The position numbers and the translations under genes are program-made. The notes beneath the pieces are model-generated. The model was not told the DNA's origin and made no database searches. It saw only the letters and a program-made list of their open reading frames with translations. From an uncultured Alphaproteobacteria bacterium (GTDB lineage: Bacteria; Pseudomonadota; Alphaproteobacteria; Methylaequorales; Methylaequoraceae), in the NCBI GenBank assembly GCA_902618535.1, contig CACNAV010000006.1, positions 1-64,000 of the forward strand: 64,000 nt of DNA. Direction: 5' to 3'. Shown here one piece after another: positions 15,797 to 26,649 of the stretch (position 1 is its first letter; every line of letters starts with the position of its first letter).

Positions 15797-16156
15797 ATGA
15801 TTATGACAGAATATTTGCCAATTTTAATATTTCTTGTGTTTGCACTAGTTTTTTCATTTGGTGCATTCTTTCTGTCTATTATAGTCGGTAAAAAGTCACC
15901 CTATGCTGAAAAAAACTCAACATACGAATGTGGTTTTGAACCTTTTGATGAAACAAGAGGAAAGTTTGAGGTAAAATTTTATCTAGTTGCTATTCTATTT
16001 ATTATTTTTGACCTAGAAATTATTTTTCTCTTTCCGTGGGCAGTGGCGTTCAATGAAGTTGGATTATATGGCTTTTGGTCAATGATCTTCTTTTTATTTG
16101 TTTTAACTGTGGGTTTTGTATATGAATGGCTGAAAGGAGCATTAGATTGGAACTAA
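15797..16156 (+). CDS. nuoA: NADH-quinone oxidoreductase subunit A
   Basis: Small membrane subunit of complex I at the junction of the arms. 119 residues with three hydrophobic spans (about 8-30, 65-86, 91-112), the conserved loop [40 protein letters not shown] with Cys44 region, and the usual ending [11 protein letters not shown]. First gene of the nuo operon. The start used gives MIMTEYLPI; the internal ATG two codons later is possible. Confidence 0.97.
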   Translation: MIMTEYLPILIFLVFALVFSFGAFFLSIIVGKKSPYAEKNSTYECGFEPFDETRGKFEVKFYLVAILFIIFDLEIIFLFPWAVAFNEVGLYGFWSMIFFLFVLTVGFVYEWLKGALDWN

Positions 16157-16662
16157 AAAAAATTGATGCAATAAATTATGATCAAATGGAGAAACACATT
16201 TCAAAGAATGGTTTTCTAATTACTAAAGTGAATGATCTTATTAACTGGGCAAGATCAGGATCTTTATGGCCAATGAGTTTTGGCTTAGCATGTTGCGCCG
16301 TTGAAATGATGCAGTCAGCTGCCAGCAGATATGATTTTGACAGATTTGGTGTTGTGTTTAGACCTAGCCCTAGACAGTCTGATGTTATGATTGTTGCTGG
16401 AACTCTTACTAACAAAATGGCACCAGCTCTTAGAAAAGTTTATGATCAAATGCCTGAACCTAGATGGGTTATCTCTATGGGTAGCTGTGCTAATGGAGGC
16501 GGATATTATCACTATTCCTATTCAGTTGTAAGAGGTTGTGACAAAATCGTTCCTGTTGATATCTATGTTCCAGGTTGTCCGCCAACTGCTGAGGCATTGT
16601 TATACGGTATACTACAACTCCAAAAAAAAATAATGAGGGATAATAAAATTTACAGATCATGA
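16126..16662 (+). CDS. nuoB: NADH-quinone oxidoreductase subunit B
   Basis: Carries the N2 [4Fe-4S] cluster: [10 protein letters not shown] (about 53-62), [13 protein letters not shown] and [12 protein letters not shown] supply the cysteines. The longest frame begins at ATG 16126 inside nuoA (31-base overlap). A TTG at 16147 is preceded by AGGAG with seven bases of spacing and may be the true start, which would cut the overlap to 10 bases and remove seven residues. The stop overlaps the nuoC ATG. Confidence 0.96.
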   Translation: MAERSIRLELKKIDAINYDQMEKHISKNGFLITKVNDLINWARSGSLWPMSFGLACCAVEMMQSAASRYDFDRFGVVFRPSPRQSDVMIVAGTLTNKMAPALRKVYDQMPEPRWVISMGSCANGGGYYHYSYSVVRGCDKIVPVDIYVPGCPPTAEALLYGILQLQKKIMRDNKIYRS

Positions 16663-17285
16663 GTCATAGAAAACACGATAAATTCATCTTGGAAATGAAA
16701 GATTTAATAAAAAGCTTAATGACTTTTTGTAAACCAAAAATAAGTATTATAAATAATGAAATAAGCATTTTTATTCAAGATAAAGAAATTCTAAAAACAT
16801 TAATGTTTTTCAAAGATAACCCTTCCTTTAATATGCATACACTCATCGACTTTACTGCAGTTGATTACCCTAATGAGGAGAAAAGGTTTCTATTAATTTA
16901 TAATCTTCTTAGTGTTTCAAAAAATTTTAGAATTAAGATTAAAACTTGGGTTCCAATAGATAAGCCAGTTAGTTCTGTAACAGAAATTTTTCCCTGTGCT
17001 AATTGGTATGAAAGAGAAGCATGGGATTTATTTGGAATTAGATTTGTCGGACATCCAGATTTAAGGAGGATACTAACAGACTACGATTTTGATGGTCATC
17101 CTCTTAGAAAAGATTTTCCATTAATTGGATTTACTCAAGTTAAGTTTGATGATGAATTAGGAAAAGTAATTAGTGAGCCCGTAAAACTTGAGCAGGAATA
17201 TAGAACTTTTGATAATTTAAGTCCGTGGGAAGGTATGTCAAAAATTCTCCCTGGTGATGAAAAATCTGAGAAACTTGATGACTAA
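16659..17285 (+). CDS. nuoC: NADH-quinone oxidoreductase subunit C
   Basis: 30-kDa-type peripheral arm subunit, 208 residues, separate from nuoD as in other alphaproteobacteria. The signature [42 protein letters not shown] (about 112-153) is the complex I 30-kDa motif. Start ATGA overlaps the nuoB stop. Confidence 0.96.
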   Translation: MSHRKHDKFILEMKDLIKSLMTFCKPKISIINNEISIFIQDKEILKTLMFFKDNPSFNMHTLIDFTAVDYPNEEKRFLLIYNLLSVSKNFRIKIKTWVPIDKPVSSVTEIFPCANWYEREAWDLFGIRFVGHPDLRRILTDYDFDGHPLRKDFPLIGFTQVKFDDELGKVISEPVKLEQEYRTFDNLSPWEGMSKILPGDEKSEKLDD

Positions 17286-18450
17286 AACTGAAAATTACAC
17301 ACTCAACTTTGGCCCTCAACATCCAGCAGCTCACGGTGTTTTAAGATTAGTTCTTGAACTTGACGGAGAGATTGTTAAAAGAGCGGATCCACATATAGGT
17401 CTTTTGCATAGAGGAACTGAAAAACTTATTGAAAATAAAACCTATATCCAGGCTTTACCTTATTTTGACAGGCTAGATTATGTTTCACCGATGTGTCAAG
17501 AACACGCTTATGCACTGGCGATTGAAAAGCTATTACAAATTAATGTTCCAAAAAGAGGTCAATACATTCGTGTTTTATTCTCTGAAATTACAAGAATATT
17601 AAATCATATCCTTAATATAACTACATTTGCTTTAGATGTTGGAGCAATGACTCCATTTCTATGGTTATTTGAAGATAGAGAAATATTAATGGAGTTTTAT
17701 GAAAGAGTTTCGGGATCAAGATTACATTCAGCATACTTTAGACCTGGTGGAGTTCACAGAGATATTCCAGATGGGCTGACTGATGATATTGAAAATTTCT
17801 GTGAAAAATTTACCTCACATATCGACGATACTGAAAAATTGATTGAAAAAAATAGAATTTTTAGACAAAGGTCGGTAGGTATTGGAAAAATCTCCGTTAA
17901 TGATGCACTTGAATGGGGTTTTTCCGGACCTTGTATCAGAGCTTCGGGTTTGAACTGGGATTTAAGAAAAAAACAGCCATATGATTGTTACAACGAAATG
18001 GACTTTAAAGTACCAACGGGGTCAACTGGTGACTGCTTTGAGAGATTTCTTGTTAGAGTTGAGGAGATGAGACAGTCTCTGTCAATAATAAGACAATGTC
18101 TAAAAAATATTCCAGATGGACCATCAATTAGTAACGATCCTAGAATAGTCCCTCCTAAAAGAGAGATTATGAAAGAATCAATGGAATCACTAATAAATCA
18201 TTTCAAACTTTTCACAGAAGGATTTCATGTTCCCCCAGGAGAAACCTATACTGCAGTTGAAGCCCCTAAGGGAGAGTTTGGTGTCCTTCTTATTTCAGAC
18301 GGAACAAACAAACCTTATAGATGTAAGATTAGATCTCCTGGTTTCCCTTTTTTACAAGCTACAGAATTTTTATCTAAAGGCCATATGCTGTCAGATTTGG
18401 TTGCAATTATTGGAAGCCTTGACATTGTTTTTGGAGAGATTGATAGATGA
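17278..18450 (+). CDS. nuoD: NADH-quinone oxidoreductase subunit D
   Basis: 49-kDa-type subunit forming part of the quinone pocket, 390 residues from the ATG at 17278. I chose this start because the protein then opens [31 protein letters not shown], the family's usual N-terminus, and the gene overlaps nuoC by eight bases; an ATG at 17254 would add eight unrelated residues. Conserved [12 protein letters not shown] and the ending DIVFGEIDR are present. Confidence 0.96.
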   Translation: MTKTENYTLNFGPQHPAAHGVLRLVLELDGEIVKRADPHIGLLHRGTEKLIENKTYIQALPYFDRLDYVSPMCQEHAYALAIEKLLQINVPKRGQYIRVLFSEITRILNHILNITTFALDVGAMTPFLWLFEDREILMEFYERVSGSRLHSAYFRPGGVHRDIPDGLTDDIENFCEKFTSHIDDTEKLIEKNRIFRQRSVGIGKISVNDALEWGFSGPCIRASGLNWDLRKKQPYDCYNEMDFKVPTGSTGDCFERFLVRVEEMRQSLSIIRQCLKNIPDGPSISNDPRIVPPKREIMKESMESLINHFKLFTEGFHVPPGETYTAVEAPKGEFGVLLISDGTNKPYRCKIRSPGFPFLQATEFLSKGHMLSDLVAIIGSLDIVFGEIDR

Positions 18451-19058
18451 GTCAAACATCTTTTAAAAAAATTGCTGAAGAGAAAATACAGCCTAAAGAT
18501 TTTTCTTTTGATAGAGATAACATGCTATTAGCAAAAAAAATTTTAAAAATTTATCCCAAAAATTTCAAAGAAAGTTCAATAATGCCTTTATTATCTATAG
18601 CTCAAAACCAGAATAATGGATGGTTACCAAAAAAAGCAATAGAATATGTTTCTGACTTTTTAGAAATTCCTGAAATTAAAGTCTTAGAAATTGCTACATT
18701 TTACTCAATGTATAATCTTTCACCAGTTGGCAAGTTTCACGTTGAAGTTTGTACAACTTCGCCTTGTATGCTCAGAGGATCAGATGAAATATTATCTTTT
18801 TGCGAAAAAAAACTAGCTATTCAAGAAGGTGGGATTTCAAAAGATAAAATGTTTTCATTAAGTAGAGTTGAATGTTTAGGTGCATGTGTAAATGCACCCA
18901 TCATAAAAATAAACAAAAATTATTATGAAGATTTAGATTTAAATTCTACTGATAAATTAATAAATAACCTATTAAACGATAAAAAAATTAAAATCGGTTC
19001 TCAATCTGGTAGAAAAGGTTCCGAACCAAGGAAGAGTTCATATGATAAAAAAAGATAA
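18447..19058 (+). CDS. nuoE: NADH-quinone oxidoreductase subunit E
   Basis: 24-kDa [2Fe-2S] subunit of the NADH dehydrogenase module. [10 protein letters not shown] and [10 protein letters not shown] give the four cluster cysteines (C-x4-C and C-x3-C). 203 residues, with a positively charged extension ([15 protein letters not shown]) at the end. Overlaps nuoD by four bases and nuoF by 17. Confidence 0.96.
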   Translation: MSQTSFKKIAEEKIQPKDFSFDRDNMLLAKKILKIYPKNFKESSIMPLLSIAQNQNNGWLPKKAIEYVSDFLEIPEIKVLEIATFYSMYNLSPVGKFHVEVCTTSPCMLRGSDEILSFCEKKLAIQEGGISKDKMFSLSRVECLGACVNAPIIKINKNYYEDLDLNSTDKLINNLLNDKKIKIGSQSGRKGSEPRKSSYDKKR

Positions 19059-20313
19059 TATTATTTTCAAAAACCTTTATGGAAGGGATGACCCTTTTCT
19101 TAAATCCGCCATGAAAAGAGGCGATTGGAAAGATACTAAAAAAATCTTAAAAAAAACCCCACAAGATATTATTAGTATAATCAAAGAATCCGGTTTAAGA
19201 GGAAGAGGGGGAGCTGGCTTTTCAACTGGTATGAAATGGGACTTTATGCCCAAATCCAGAGATAAACAACATTATTTAGTTATTAATGCAGATGAAGGTG
19301 AGCCCGGCACATGTAAAGATAGGGACATTATTAGAAACGAGCCACACAAACTGATTGAGGGGTGTTTAATAGCTGGATACGCAATTGGAGCCACTAAGTG
19401 TTACATTTATATAAGAGGAGAGTTTTTAAATGAGGCCACAATTCTCCAAAAAGCCATAGATGAGGCTTACAACAGTAATCTACTTGGAAAAAAAATTAAA
19501 GGTTCTAACTTCGATTTCGATCTATATTTACATTATGGCTCTGGAGCTTATGTTTGTGGAGAGGAAACAGCTCTAATTGAGAGTTTAGAAGGTAAAAAAG
19601 GGCAGCCTAGGTTAAAACCACCTTTTCCCGCAAGTGTTGGACTCTATGGTATGCCCACAACTGTAAATAATGTTGAAACTATTGCAGTAGTTCCAACCAT
19701 TGTAAGAAGAGGACATGAGTGGTTTAGCAAATTAGGTAGAAAGAATAATACTGGTTCTAAAATTTTCTGTATATCTGGTAATGTAAATACTCCGTGTAAT
19801 GTTGAAGAAGAGCTTGGTGTTCCTTTAAAATATTTAATTCAAAAATATGCTGGTGATGTTGTAGGTGGTTGGGATAATTTACAAGCTGTAATCCCAGGAG
19901 GTTCTTCAGTCCCATTACTACCTAAAAATTTATGTGAGGACGTTTTAATGGATTTCGATTCATTGAAAGATGCTGGTTCTGCACTTGGAACAGCTGGTGT
20001 AATAGTAATTAATAAAAACACAAATATTACTAAGGTTATTTTAAGACTTTCGGAATTCTATAAACATGAATCATGCGGTCAATGTACCCCATGTAGAGAA
20101 GGAACCGGGTGGTTAATGAGAATGATGGATAGAATCTATAAGAATGGTGCAACAGCCCAGGAGTTAGATCTTCTTCAAGAAGTAACAAAACAGATAGAGG
20201 GACACACTATTTGCGCCTTAGGTGATGCTGCGGCATGGCCAATACAGGGACTACTAAAACATTTTAGAAATGATTTATTAAAGAAACCAAAAAAAGTTGA
20301 TAAGGTTGCCTAA
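19042..20313 (+). CDS. nuoF: NADH-quinone oxidoreductase subunit F
   Basis: 51-kDa flavoprotein that oxidises [20 protein letters not shown] (about 51-66) binds NADH and [17 protein letters not shown] and [20 protein letters not shown] continue the FMN site, and [12 protein letters not shown] (about 339-350) plus a later Cys in HTICALGD hold the N3 cluster. 423 residues, usual length. The start lies within nuoE behind GGAAGAG. Confidence 0.97.
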   Translation: MIKKDNIIFKNLYGRDDPFLKSAMKRGDWKDTKKILKKTPQDIISIIKESGLRGRGGAGFSTGMKWDFMPKSRDKQHYLVINADEGEPGTCKDRDIIRNEPHKLIEGCLIAGYAIGATKCYIYIRGEFLNEATILQKAIDEAYNSNLLGKKIKGSNFDFDLYLHYGSGAYVCGEETALIESLEGKKGQPRLKPPFPASVGLYGMPTTVNNVETIAVVPTIVRRGHEWFSKLGRKNNTGSKIFCISGNVNTPCNVEEELGVPLKYLIQKYAGDVVGGWDNLQAVIPGGSSVPLLPKNLCEDVLMDFDSLKDAGSALGTAGVIVINKNTNITKVILRLSEFYKHESCGQCTPCREGTGWLMRMMDRIYKNGATAQELDLLQEVTKQIEGHTICALGDAAAWPIQGLLKHFRNDLLKKPKKVDKVA

Positions 20314-22359
20314 ATGGTCCAAATTTTCATAGATGAAAAAGCTTATGATGTCGAAGATGGCATTACCGTAATTCAAGCATGTGAATCAGCTGGAGTTGAA
20401 ATCCCAAGATTTTGTTATCATGAAAAACTTTCCATTGCAGGAAATTGCAGAATGTGTCTAGTGGAGATGGAAAATTCAAATAAACCAGTTGCCTCATGTG
20501 CAATGCCTGTTGCTGAGGGGATGAAAATTAAAACAAATTCTGAGATGGTTGTTAAAGCCAGAAAAGGTGTAATGGAATTTCTATTAATAAACCATCCCTT
20601 AGATTGCCCAATATGCGATCAAGGTGGCGAATGTGACCTTCAAGATCAAGCGATGGCTTATGGAAGTGGCATTAGTCGTTTTGTTGAACAAAAAAGAGCT
20701 GTTAAAGATAAAAATCTAGGCCCCTTGATTAAAACTCACATGACAAGGTGTATTCACTGTACGAGATGTGTTCGCTTTTCTGAGGAAATTGCTGGAAATA
20801 ATACTCAACTAGGCGCAATAGGTAGAGGTGAAGATACTGAAATAACTACTTATCTTGAAGAGGCTATGGATTTTGAGATGTCTGGAAATGTTATTGATTT
20901 ATGTCCCGTTGGAGCACTGACCTCTAAACCATATGAATTTGTTGCAAGACCTTGGGAACTCAAAAAAACTGAAACAATTGATGTTTTTGATGCAGTTGGA
21001 AGTAGCATAAGAATTGATTCCAAAAGTGATAAAATTTTGAGAGTTTTACCAAGAATTAACGAAGAGATAAATGATGAGTGGATTTCCGATAAGACTAGAT
21101 TTGCATATGATGGCATAAATAATCAAAGAATTGACAGATATTATTTAAGAAACAGTGAGGGAAAGTTAGCTGAAGAATCTGAAGAAAATATATTAAAAAT
21201 AATACACAATAGCTTATCTAACACAAAGGCTTCCCAGGTAGCAGCATTAGTTGGAAACACACTTGATTGTGAATCTATTTTTTCATTTAAAAAATTTCTT
21301 GATGAGCTAAAAATAGATAATTACGACTGTAGACAAGATGATTCATTCTTCCTTCCATTCCAGAGGTTCTCTTACATTTTTAATTCTACAATAAAAGGAA
21401 TTGATGATTCAGACTTATGTGTTCTAGTTGGCACAGATATAAAAAAAGAAGCACCAATTCTATCATCGAGAATTAGACAAAAATTTTTATCGTCTCCAAA
21501 AACTTATAAGATATTTAGTGTTGGTAATTTTAATTTAAATTTTGTAGTAGACTATCTTGGAGGTAATCCTTCTTCATTAAAGAAACTTAGTGAAAACAAA
21601 AATTCCGATGTTTTCAAAAAATCAAAAAAACCAATTTTTATTTTGGGTCAAGGTGCAATGTGCCATGATGATGCCGCTGATATCTTTAATTATTGTTTGA
21701 ATTTTTATCAAAAAATTTCTAAAAATATCGACTGGAATGGATTTAATGTTTTACAAACATTTTCAGGAAGAGTTGGTGCACTTGATCTAGGGTTTTATAA
21801 CAAAAAAAATATTTCAAGATCTTTAATTAAGCAAATTTACGATGGAAAATTTGAGGTTTTATATCTGATGAGTGCAGATGAGATTAATTTTGAAAAAATA
21901 CCAAAAAAAACTTTTGTAATTTATCATGGTCATCATGGTGATAAAGCTGTAAAAAGAGCAGATTTGATAATTCCCATGAGCTGTTTTACAGAGAAAGAGG
22001 GTATTTATGTAAACCTTGAAGGTAGACCTCAAATTTCGAGCCAGGTTAAATTTCCGATCGATGGTGTAAATCATTCTTGGACCTTTTTGAATAAATTGTC
22101 AAAATTATTTAATTTGAGTTTGTATTCTGATCATAATGATTTAAGAGAAAAGATGTTTTTGAATCATGAACATTTAAGTTATATTAACCAAATTCAACTA
22201 TCAAAAATAAACAAAAATAAACAGAGTAAGTTTAAATTTTCAAATCAAGAAATGAAGTCAAATATTTCAAATTTTTATATGACAGATTCAGTAAGTAGGA
22301 ATTCTAAAATAATGTCAGACTGTTCCTTGGCTTTTTTGAAAGAAACAAATGTTACTTGA
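20314..22359 (+). CDS. nuoG: NADH-quinone oxidoreductase subunit G
   Basis: 75-kDa iron-sulfur subunit, 681 residues. N-terminal [2Fe-2S] domain ([20 protein letters not shown], then C at about 63), the His/Cys cluster [17 protein letters not shown] and the [4Fe-4S] motif [10 protein letters not shown] followed by [10 protein letters not shown]. The rest is a degenerate molybdopterin-oxidoreductase fold without cofactor. The C-terminal part is less conserved and Asn/Lys-rich. The stop overlaps nuoH by 11 bases. Confidence 0.96.
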   Translation: MVQIFIDEKAYDVEDGITVIQACESAGVEIPRFCYHEKLSIAGNCRMCLVEMENSNKPVASCAMPVAEGMKIKTNSEMVVKARKGVMEFLLINHPLDCPICDQGGECDLQDQAMAYGSGISRFVEQKRAVKDKNLGPLIKTHMTRCIHCTRCVRFSEEIAGNNTQLGAIGRGEDTEITTYLEEAMDFEMSGNVIDLCPVGALTSKPYEFVARPWELKKTETIDVFDAVGSSIRIDSKSDKILRVLPRINEEINDEWISDKTRFAYDGINNQRIDRYYLRNSEGKLAEESEENILKIIHNSLSNTKASQVAALVGNTLDCESIFSFKKFLDELKIDNYDCRQDDSFFLPFQRFSYIFNSTIKGIDDSDLCVLVGTDIKKEAPILSSRIRQKFLSSPKTYKIFSVGNFNLNFVVDYLGGNPSSLKKLSENKNSDVFKKSKKPIFILGQGAMCHDDAADIFNYCLNFYQKISKNIDWNGFNVLQTFSGRVGALDLGFYNKKNISRSLIKQIYDGKFEVLYLMSADEINFEKIPKKTFVIYHGHHGDKAVKRADLIIPMSCFTEKEGIYVNLEGRPQISSQVKFPIDGVNHSWTFLNKLSKLFNLSLYSDHNDLREKMFLNHEHLSYINQIQLSKINKNKQSKFKFSNQEMKSNISNFYMTDSVSRNSKIMSDCSLAFLKETNVT

Positions 22360-23329
22360 TATTTTAATTATATTTTTAAAAATCTTGCTTATAGTTGTTC
22401 CTTTATTACTTTTTATTGCATATTTAACTTATTTTGAAAGAAAAGTAATTGGCGCAATACAGTTAAGAAAAGGTCCTAATGTTGTTGGTCCATTTGGTTT
22501 GTTTCAACCTATTGCTGATGGAATTAAGTTATTGACAAAAGAAACTATTTTTCCAGAAAACTCTAATAAATTAATTTTTATTTTTTCACCTATTCTTACT
22601 TTTACATTAGCCTTAATTGGCTGGGCAGTTATACCAATTGACTACAAAATTGTTCTAGCTGATATAAATGTTGGCGTAATGTATATTTTTGCTGTTTCAT
22701 CTCTTGGTGTTTACGGAATAATTATGGCCGGTTGGGCAAGTAATTCTAGATATGCATTTCTTGGTGCATTAAGATCTGCTGCCCAAATGATTTCCTACGA
22801 AGTTTCTATTGGTCTTATAATAATTTCTGTTTTAATTACATCTGGTTCATTAAATCTCACTGAAATCGTTATGAAACAACAAAATATGTGGTACGTAATT
22901 CCACATTTTCCAATGTTTATCATTTTCTTTATATCCACTCTTGCTGAGACAAACAGGGCTCCTTTTGATCTTCCTGAAGCTGAATCAGAATTGGTAGCTG
23001 GCTACAATGTCGAGTACTCCTCGATGTCTTTTGGGCTTTTTTTTCTTGGTGAATATGGAAACATGATTCTTATGAGTTCAATGTCAACAATTCTTTTTTT
23101 AGGTGGCTGGCTGCCTCCAGTCGATATTAGCTTTTTTGAAAATATTCCAGGTTTTATTTGGTTTTTACTTAAAGTCACTTTTTTGCTCTTTCTTTTTTTG
23201 TGGGTAAGAGCTACTCTTCCTAGATATAGATACGATCAGTTGATGAGATTAGGTTGGAAAGTATTCCTTCCTCTATCGTTAGCATGGATAATTCTTACAT
23301 CTTCTGTTGTTATTTATTTCCAAAACTAG
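22349..23329 (+). CDS. nuoH: NADH-quinone oxidoreductase subunit H
   Basis: Membrane subunit (ND1) at the quinone entrance, 326 residues with about eight spans. Signatures: [36 protein letters not shown] (about 27-62) and [26 protein letters not shown] (about 205-230). Ends in a final span and FQN. Confidence 0.97.
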   Translation: MLLDILIIFLKILLIVVPLLLFIAYLTYFERKVIGAIQLRKGPNVVGPFGLFQPIADGIKLLTKETIFPENSNKLIFIFSPILTFTLALIGWAVIPIDYKIVLADINVGVMYIFAVSSLGVYGIIMAGWASNSRYAFLGALRSAAQMISYEVSIGLIIISVLITSGSLNLTEIVMKQQNMWYVIPHFPMFIIFFISTLAETNRAPFDLPEAESELVAGYNVEYSSMSFGLFFLGEYGNMILMSSMSTILFLGGWLPPVDISFFENIPGFIWFLLKVTFLLFLFLWVRATLPRYRYDQLMRLGWKVFLPLSLAWIILTSSVVIYFQN

Positions 23330-23340
23330 ATAATGGATGA

Positions 23341-23838
23341 ATGAAAAAACTAAATAAAATATTATTTGTTTTTAAAGAATTTCTTTTAATTGAGATAATC
23401 TCAGGTTTGTTGTTAACTTTGAAATATTTTTTTAAACCAAAAGTAACAATTAATTATCCATTTGAAAAAGGTGTTTTAAGTTCTAGATTTAGAGGCGAGC
23501 ATGCATTGAGAAGATATGATTCAGGAGAAGAAAGGTGCATTGCCTGTAAGTTGTGTGAAGCTGTTTGTCCTGCTCAAGCAATTATAATAGAATCTGAGCC
23601 AAGAAATGACGGGTCGAGAAAAACAACTAGATATGATATTGATATGACAAAATGTATTTATTGTGGGTATTGTCAGGAATCATGTCCTGTTGATGCGATA
23701 GTTGAAGGACCAAATTTTGAATTTGCGACAGAAACTAGAGAAGAACTAATATACAATAAAGAGAAATTATTGGAAAATGGTGATAAATGGGAAATGGAAA
23801 TTAGTAAGAATTTAGAAAAGGAATCAAAATATCTATGA
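23341..23838 (+). CDS. nuoI: NADH-quinone oxidoreductase subunit I
   Basis: Ferredoxin-like subunit with two [4Fe-4S] clusters: [16 protein letters not shown] (about 62-77) and [16 protein letters not shown] (about 101-116). 165 residues, standard for the TYKY family; [16 protein letters not shown] precedes the first cluster. Overlaps nuoJ by four bases. Confidence 0.97.
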   Translation: MKKLNKILFVFKEFLLIEIISGLLLTLKYFFKPKVTINYPFEKGVLSSRFRGEHALRRYDSGEERCIACKLCEAVCPAQAIIIESEPRNDGSRKTTRYDIDMTKCIYCGYCQESCPVDAIVEGPNFEFATETREELIYNKEKLLENGDKWEMEISKNLEKESKYL

Positions 23839-24419
23839 TTTTATATTTTTTTTATTTCTTTTCGTTTATTGTAATTCTATCAAGCTTTTTGGTTATTTTT
23901 GTTTCAAATCCAGTTCATTCAGTTTTATTTCTAATTTTTACTTTTTTCAATGCTGCTATTATTTTTTTGATTTTTAAAGCTGAGTTTTTAGCTATGACAC
24001 TCTTAATAGTTTATGTGGGAGCAGTTGCAGTTTTATTTCTATTTGTAGTAATGATGTTAAATATATCAGAATCGATTATTAAAGAAGGTTTTTTGAGATA
24101 TTTTCCATTTGGACTATTGCTGATTTCAATTTTTTTAATAGAGCTTTTTATGATTTTTAATTCCGACAAAATAATTTTTCCTGAGAGTGGATTAATAAAA
24201 ATTAATGAAATAATGAACCTTGGTATGGATAATACAAAGTCTTTAGGTTTGTTTTTATATACAGACTACTTTATTATTTTCCAAATTTCAGGCTTCCTAC
24301 TTTTACTCGCGATGATAGGTGCAATTGTTCTTGCCCATAGTGATTTAAAAAATCCTAAAAGTATTTCTCCAATTAATCAAAAAAATGTAGATAAGAAAAC
24401 TATTATTAAACTTAACTAA
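23835..24419 (+). CDS. nuoJ: NADH-quinone oxidoreductase subunit J
   Basis: ND6-type membrane subunit, 194 residues with five hydrophobic spans. The conserved third helix with [24 protein letters not shown] (about 54-77) includes the pi-bulge region used in proton pumping. Two bases separate it from nuoK. Confidence 0.95.
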   Translation: MILYFFYFFSFIVILSSFLVIFVSNPVHSVLFLIFTFFNAAIIFLIFKAEFLAMTLLIVYVGAVAVLFLFVVMMLNISESIIKEGFLRYFPFGLLLISIFLIELFMIFNSDKIIFPESGLIKINEIMNLGMDNTKSLGLFLYTDYFIIFQISGFLLLLAMIGAIVLAHSDLKNPKSISPINQKNVDKKTIIKLN

Positions 24420-24421
24420 TT

Positions 24422-24724
24422 ATGCAACATATTCATTTTTTAATTCTCTCTTCTTCAGTCTTTGCTATTGGTTTTCTTGGTATTTTTGTTAATAGAAAAA
24501 ATATTATTACTATCTTAATGTCTATTGAATTAATGTTACTTTCCGCAAACATAAATTTTGTTGGATTTTCCTATTTACTTGATGACCTTTCAGGCCAAAT
24601 TTTTTCGCTGTTTATTTTGGTGGTAGCGGCTGCAGAGGCGGCAATAGGTTTAGCTATTTTAACTATTTTTTTTAAAAAAACATCCTCAATCAGTATTGAT
24701 AACATCAGTAAATTAAAGGGTTAA
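24422..24724 (+). CDS. nuoK: NADH-quinone oxidoreductase subunit K
   Basis: ND4L-type subunit of exactly 100 residues with three spans. The two buried acidic residues are in SIELMLLSANINF (Glu36) and VAAAEAAIGLAI (Glu72). Confidence 0.96.
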   Translation: MQHIHFLILSSSVFAIGFLGIFVNRKNIITILMSIELMLLSANINFVGFSYLLDDLSGQIFSLFILVVAAAEAAIGLAILTIFFKKTSSISIDNISKLKG

Positions 24725-24726
24725 AG

Positions 24727-26649
24727 TTGTTTTTAGTTTCTGTATTTCTTCCACTTTTTAGTTTTTTAGTCTGTATTTTTCTTCAAGACAACCTTCCAAA
24801 AAAACATTTGAATTTTTTTTCATGCTTAATAATGATTATTGCAACTATTTTTTCTGTTTGTTCCTTGATATTTGTTCAGTTAAATGGTGAGTCCTCTATT
24901 ATTATAAGTAGATGGATAAATTCTGGTAATTTGAGTCTTGATTGGTCTCTTCAGCTAAATCTTCTCACAGCATCAATGGTATTAATGGTTAATTTAGTAT
25001 CTACATTAATCCACATATATTCTGTTGGTTATATGGAGAAAGACCCAAAAAAAATTTTATTTATGGCATATTTGAGCCTGTTTACTTTTTTTATGCTTTT
25101 TTTAGTTTCTTCATCTAATCTTCTTCAGCTTTTTCTAGGTTGGGAAGGTGTTGGTTTGACATCTTATCTTTTGATTGGTTTCTGGAATTACAAAGAAAAA
25201 GCTAACAGTGCCGCTTTGAAAGCTTTTATTGTCAATAGAGTTGGCGATGCTGGTTTATTATTAGCATTATTTACAACTTTCGTTGTATTTGGAACTCTAA
25301 ATATAAGTGAAATAAAACTTTTAATTAATTCACAAAATGAATCAATTTTTAACTTCTTAGGGTTCGATATTCATTCGTTAACATTAATAAGTTTACTTTT
25401 ATTTATTGGTTGCATGGGTAAATCAGCACAATTCGGTCTGCATGTTTGGTTGCCAGACGCAATGGAAGGTCCTACACCTGTTTCAGCATTAATTCATGCA
25501 GCAACCATGGTAACCGCTGGTGTTTTTTTATTGATTGTTATGTCTCCCTTGTTAGAATCCTCTGAATTTTCTTTAAACTTTATTTTAATTGTAGGGTCAA
25601 TAACTTGCATTTTCGCCTCATCAGTTGCAGTTTTTCAGAATGATATTAAAAGAATAATTGCTTATTCAACTTGCAGTCAATTAGGTTATATGTTTATGGC
25701 TATTGGTTCATCAGCATACACACTTGCATATTTTCATTTGTTATCACATGCGTTTTTCAAAGCGCTTTTATTTTTAGGGGCGGGTTCAGTGATTCACTCA
25801 ATGTCTGATGAGCAGGATATAAAAAAAATGGGGGGGCTTTACAATAAAATTCCTTTAACTTACATAACTATGCTCATAGGATCTTTATCGTTAGTTGGTT
25901 TGCCCTTTCTAAGTGGTTACTATTCAAAGGATCTAATTCTAGAAATTATTTATTTAAATGATTATGAATATTCATTTTATTTCTTTGTAATGGGTGTCAT
26001 TGGAGTTTTATTTACATCTATTTATTCATTAAGACTTTTAGTTTATGTGTTTCACCGTGATAATGTAGCTGATGAGAAAGTTATAGCTCATATTCATGAA
26101 TCTCCTTCGATAATGATTTTACCTTTAGTGATTTTGTCAATTTTTGCTATTTTTTTTGGAATGTTTATGAAAATAATTTTTACTGAATTTAACTTTTTAG
26201 AAATGTGGTCTAGTACAATGTACGTTAACAAATCATTGGATGCGACTTTTATCAGTCAAAATGTCCCCGTTATATTCAAAAAGCTTCCTTTACTAATGAT
26301 TGTGATAGGAACAATTTTAATTCTTATTCTTTACTTTTCATTTAAAAACCTAATTCCTTTTCTAAAATCAAGGCTCAGTTTTTTTTATAATTTTTTTAAA
26401 AATAAATGGTATGTTGACCAATTATATGAAAAAATTTTCATTAAACCAACTTTTTACTTTGGAAAAGGTTTTTGGAAGTCAGTCGATAATGAATTAATTG
26501 ATAATCTTGGTCCAAACGGTTTTAGTAGAATTGTCCTTTCATTCAGTTTTTTTGTTTCTAGGCTTCAATCAGGTTTTCTTTATCATTATGTGTTGTCTAT
26601 AATAATAGGCCTAACATTACTAATTAGTTTATACACATATATATTTTAA
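24727..26649 (+). CDS. nuoL: NADH-quinone oxidoreductase subunit L
   Basis: Antiporter-like ND5 subunit, 640 residues with about 16 spans and a C-terminal lateral helix region. Motifs: GWEGVGLTSYLLIGFW (about 139-154), GKSAQFGLHVWLPDAMEGPTPVSALIHAATMV (about 231-262) and the discontinuous helix with HLLSHAFFKALLFLGAGSVIH. Start is TTG two bases after nuoK. Stop overlaps the nuoM ATG by one base. Confidence 0.96.
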   Translation: MFLVSVFLPLFSFLVCIFLQDNLPKKHLNFFSCLIMIIATIFSVCSLIFVQLNGESSIIISRWINSGNLSLDWSLQLNLLTASMVLMVNLVSTLIHIYSVGYMEKDPKKILFMAYLSLFTFFMLFLVSSSNLLQLFLGWEGVGLTSYLLIGFWNYKEKANSAALKAFIVNRVGDAGLLLALFTTFVVFGTLNISEIKLLINSQNESIFNFLGFDIHSLTLISLLLFIGCMGKSAQFGLHVWLPDAMEGPTPVSALIHAATMVTAGVFLLIVMSPLLESSEFSLNFILIVGSITCIFASSVAVFQNDIKRIIAYSTCSQLGYMFMAIGSSAYTLAYFHLLSHAFFKALLFLGAGSVIHSMSDEQDIKKMGGLYNKIPLTYITMLIGSLSLVGLPFLSGYYSKDLILEIIYLNDYEYSFYFFVMGVIGVLFTSIYSLRLLVYVFHRDNVADEKVIAHIHESPSIMILPLVILSIFAIFFGMFMKIIFTEFNFLEMWSSTMYVNKSLDATFISQNVPVIFKKLPLLMIVIGTILILILYFSFKNLIPFLKSRLSFFYNFFKNKWYVDQLYEKIFIKPTFYFGKGFWKSVDNELIDNLGPNGFSRIVLSFSFFVSRLQSGFLYHYVLSIIIGLTLLISLYTYIF

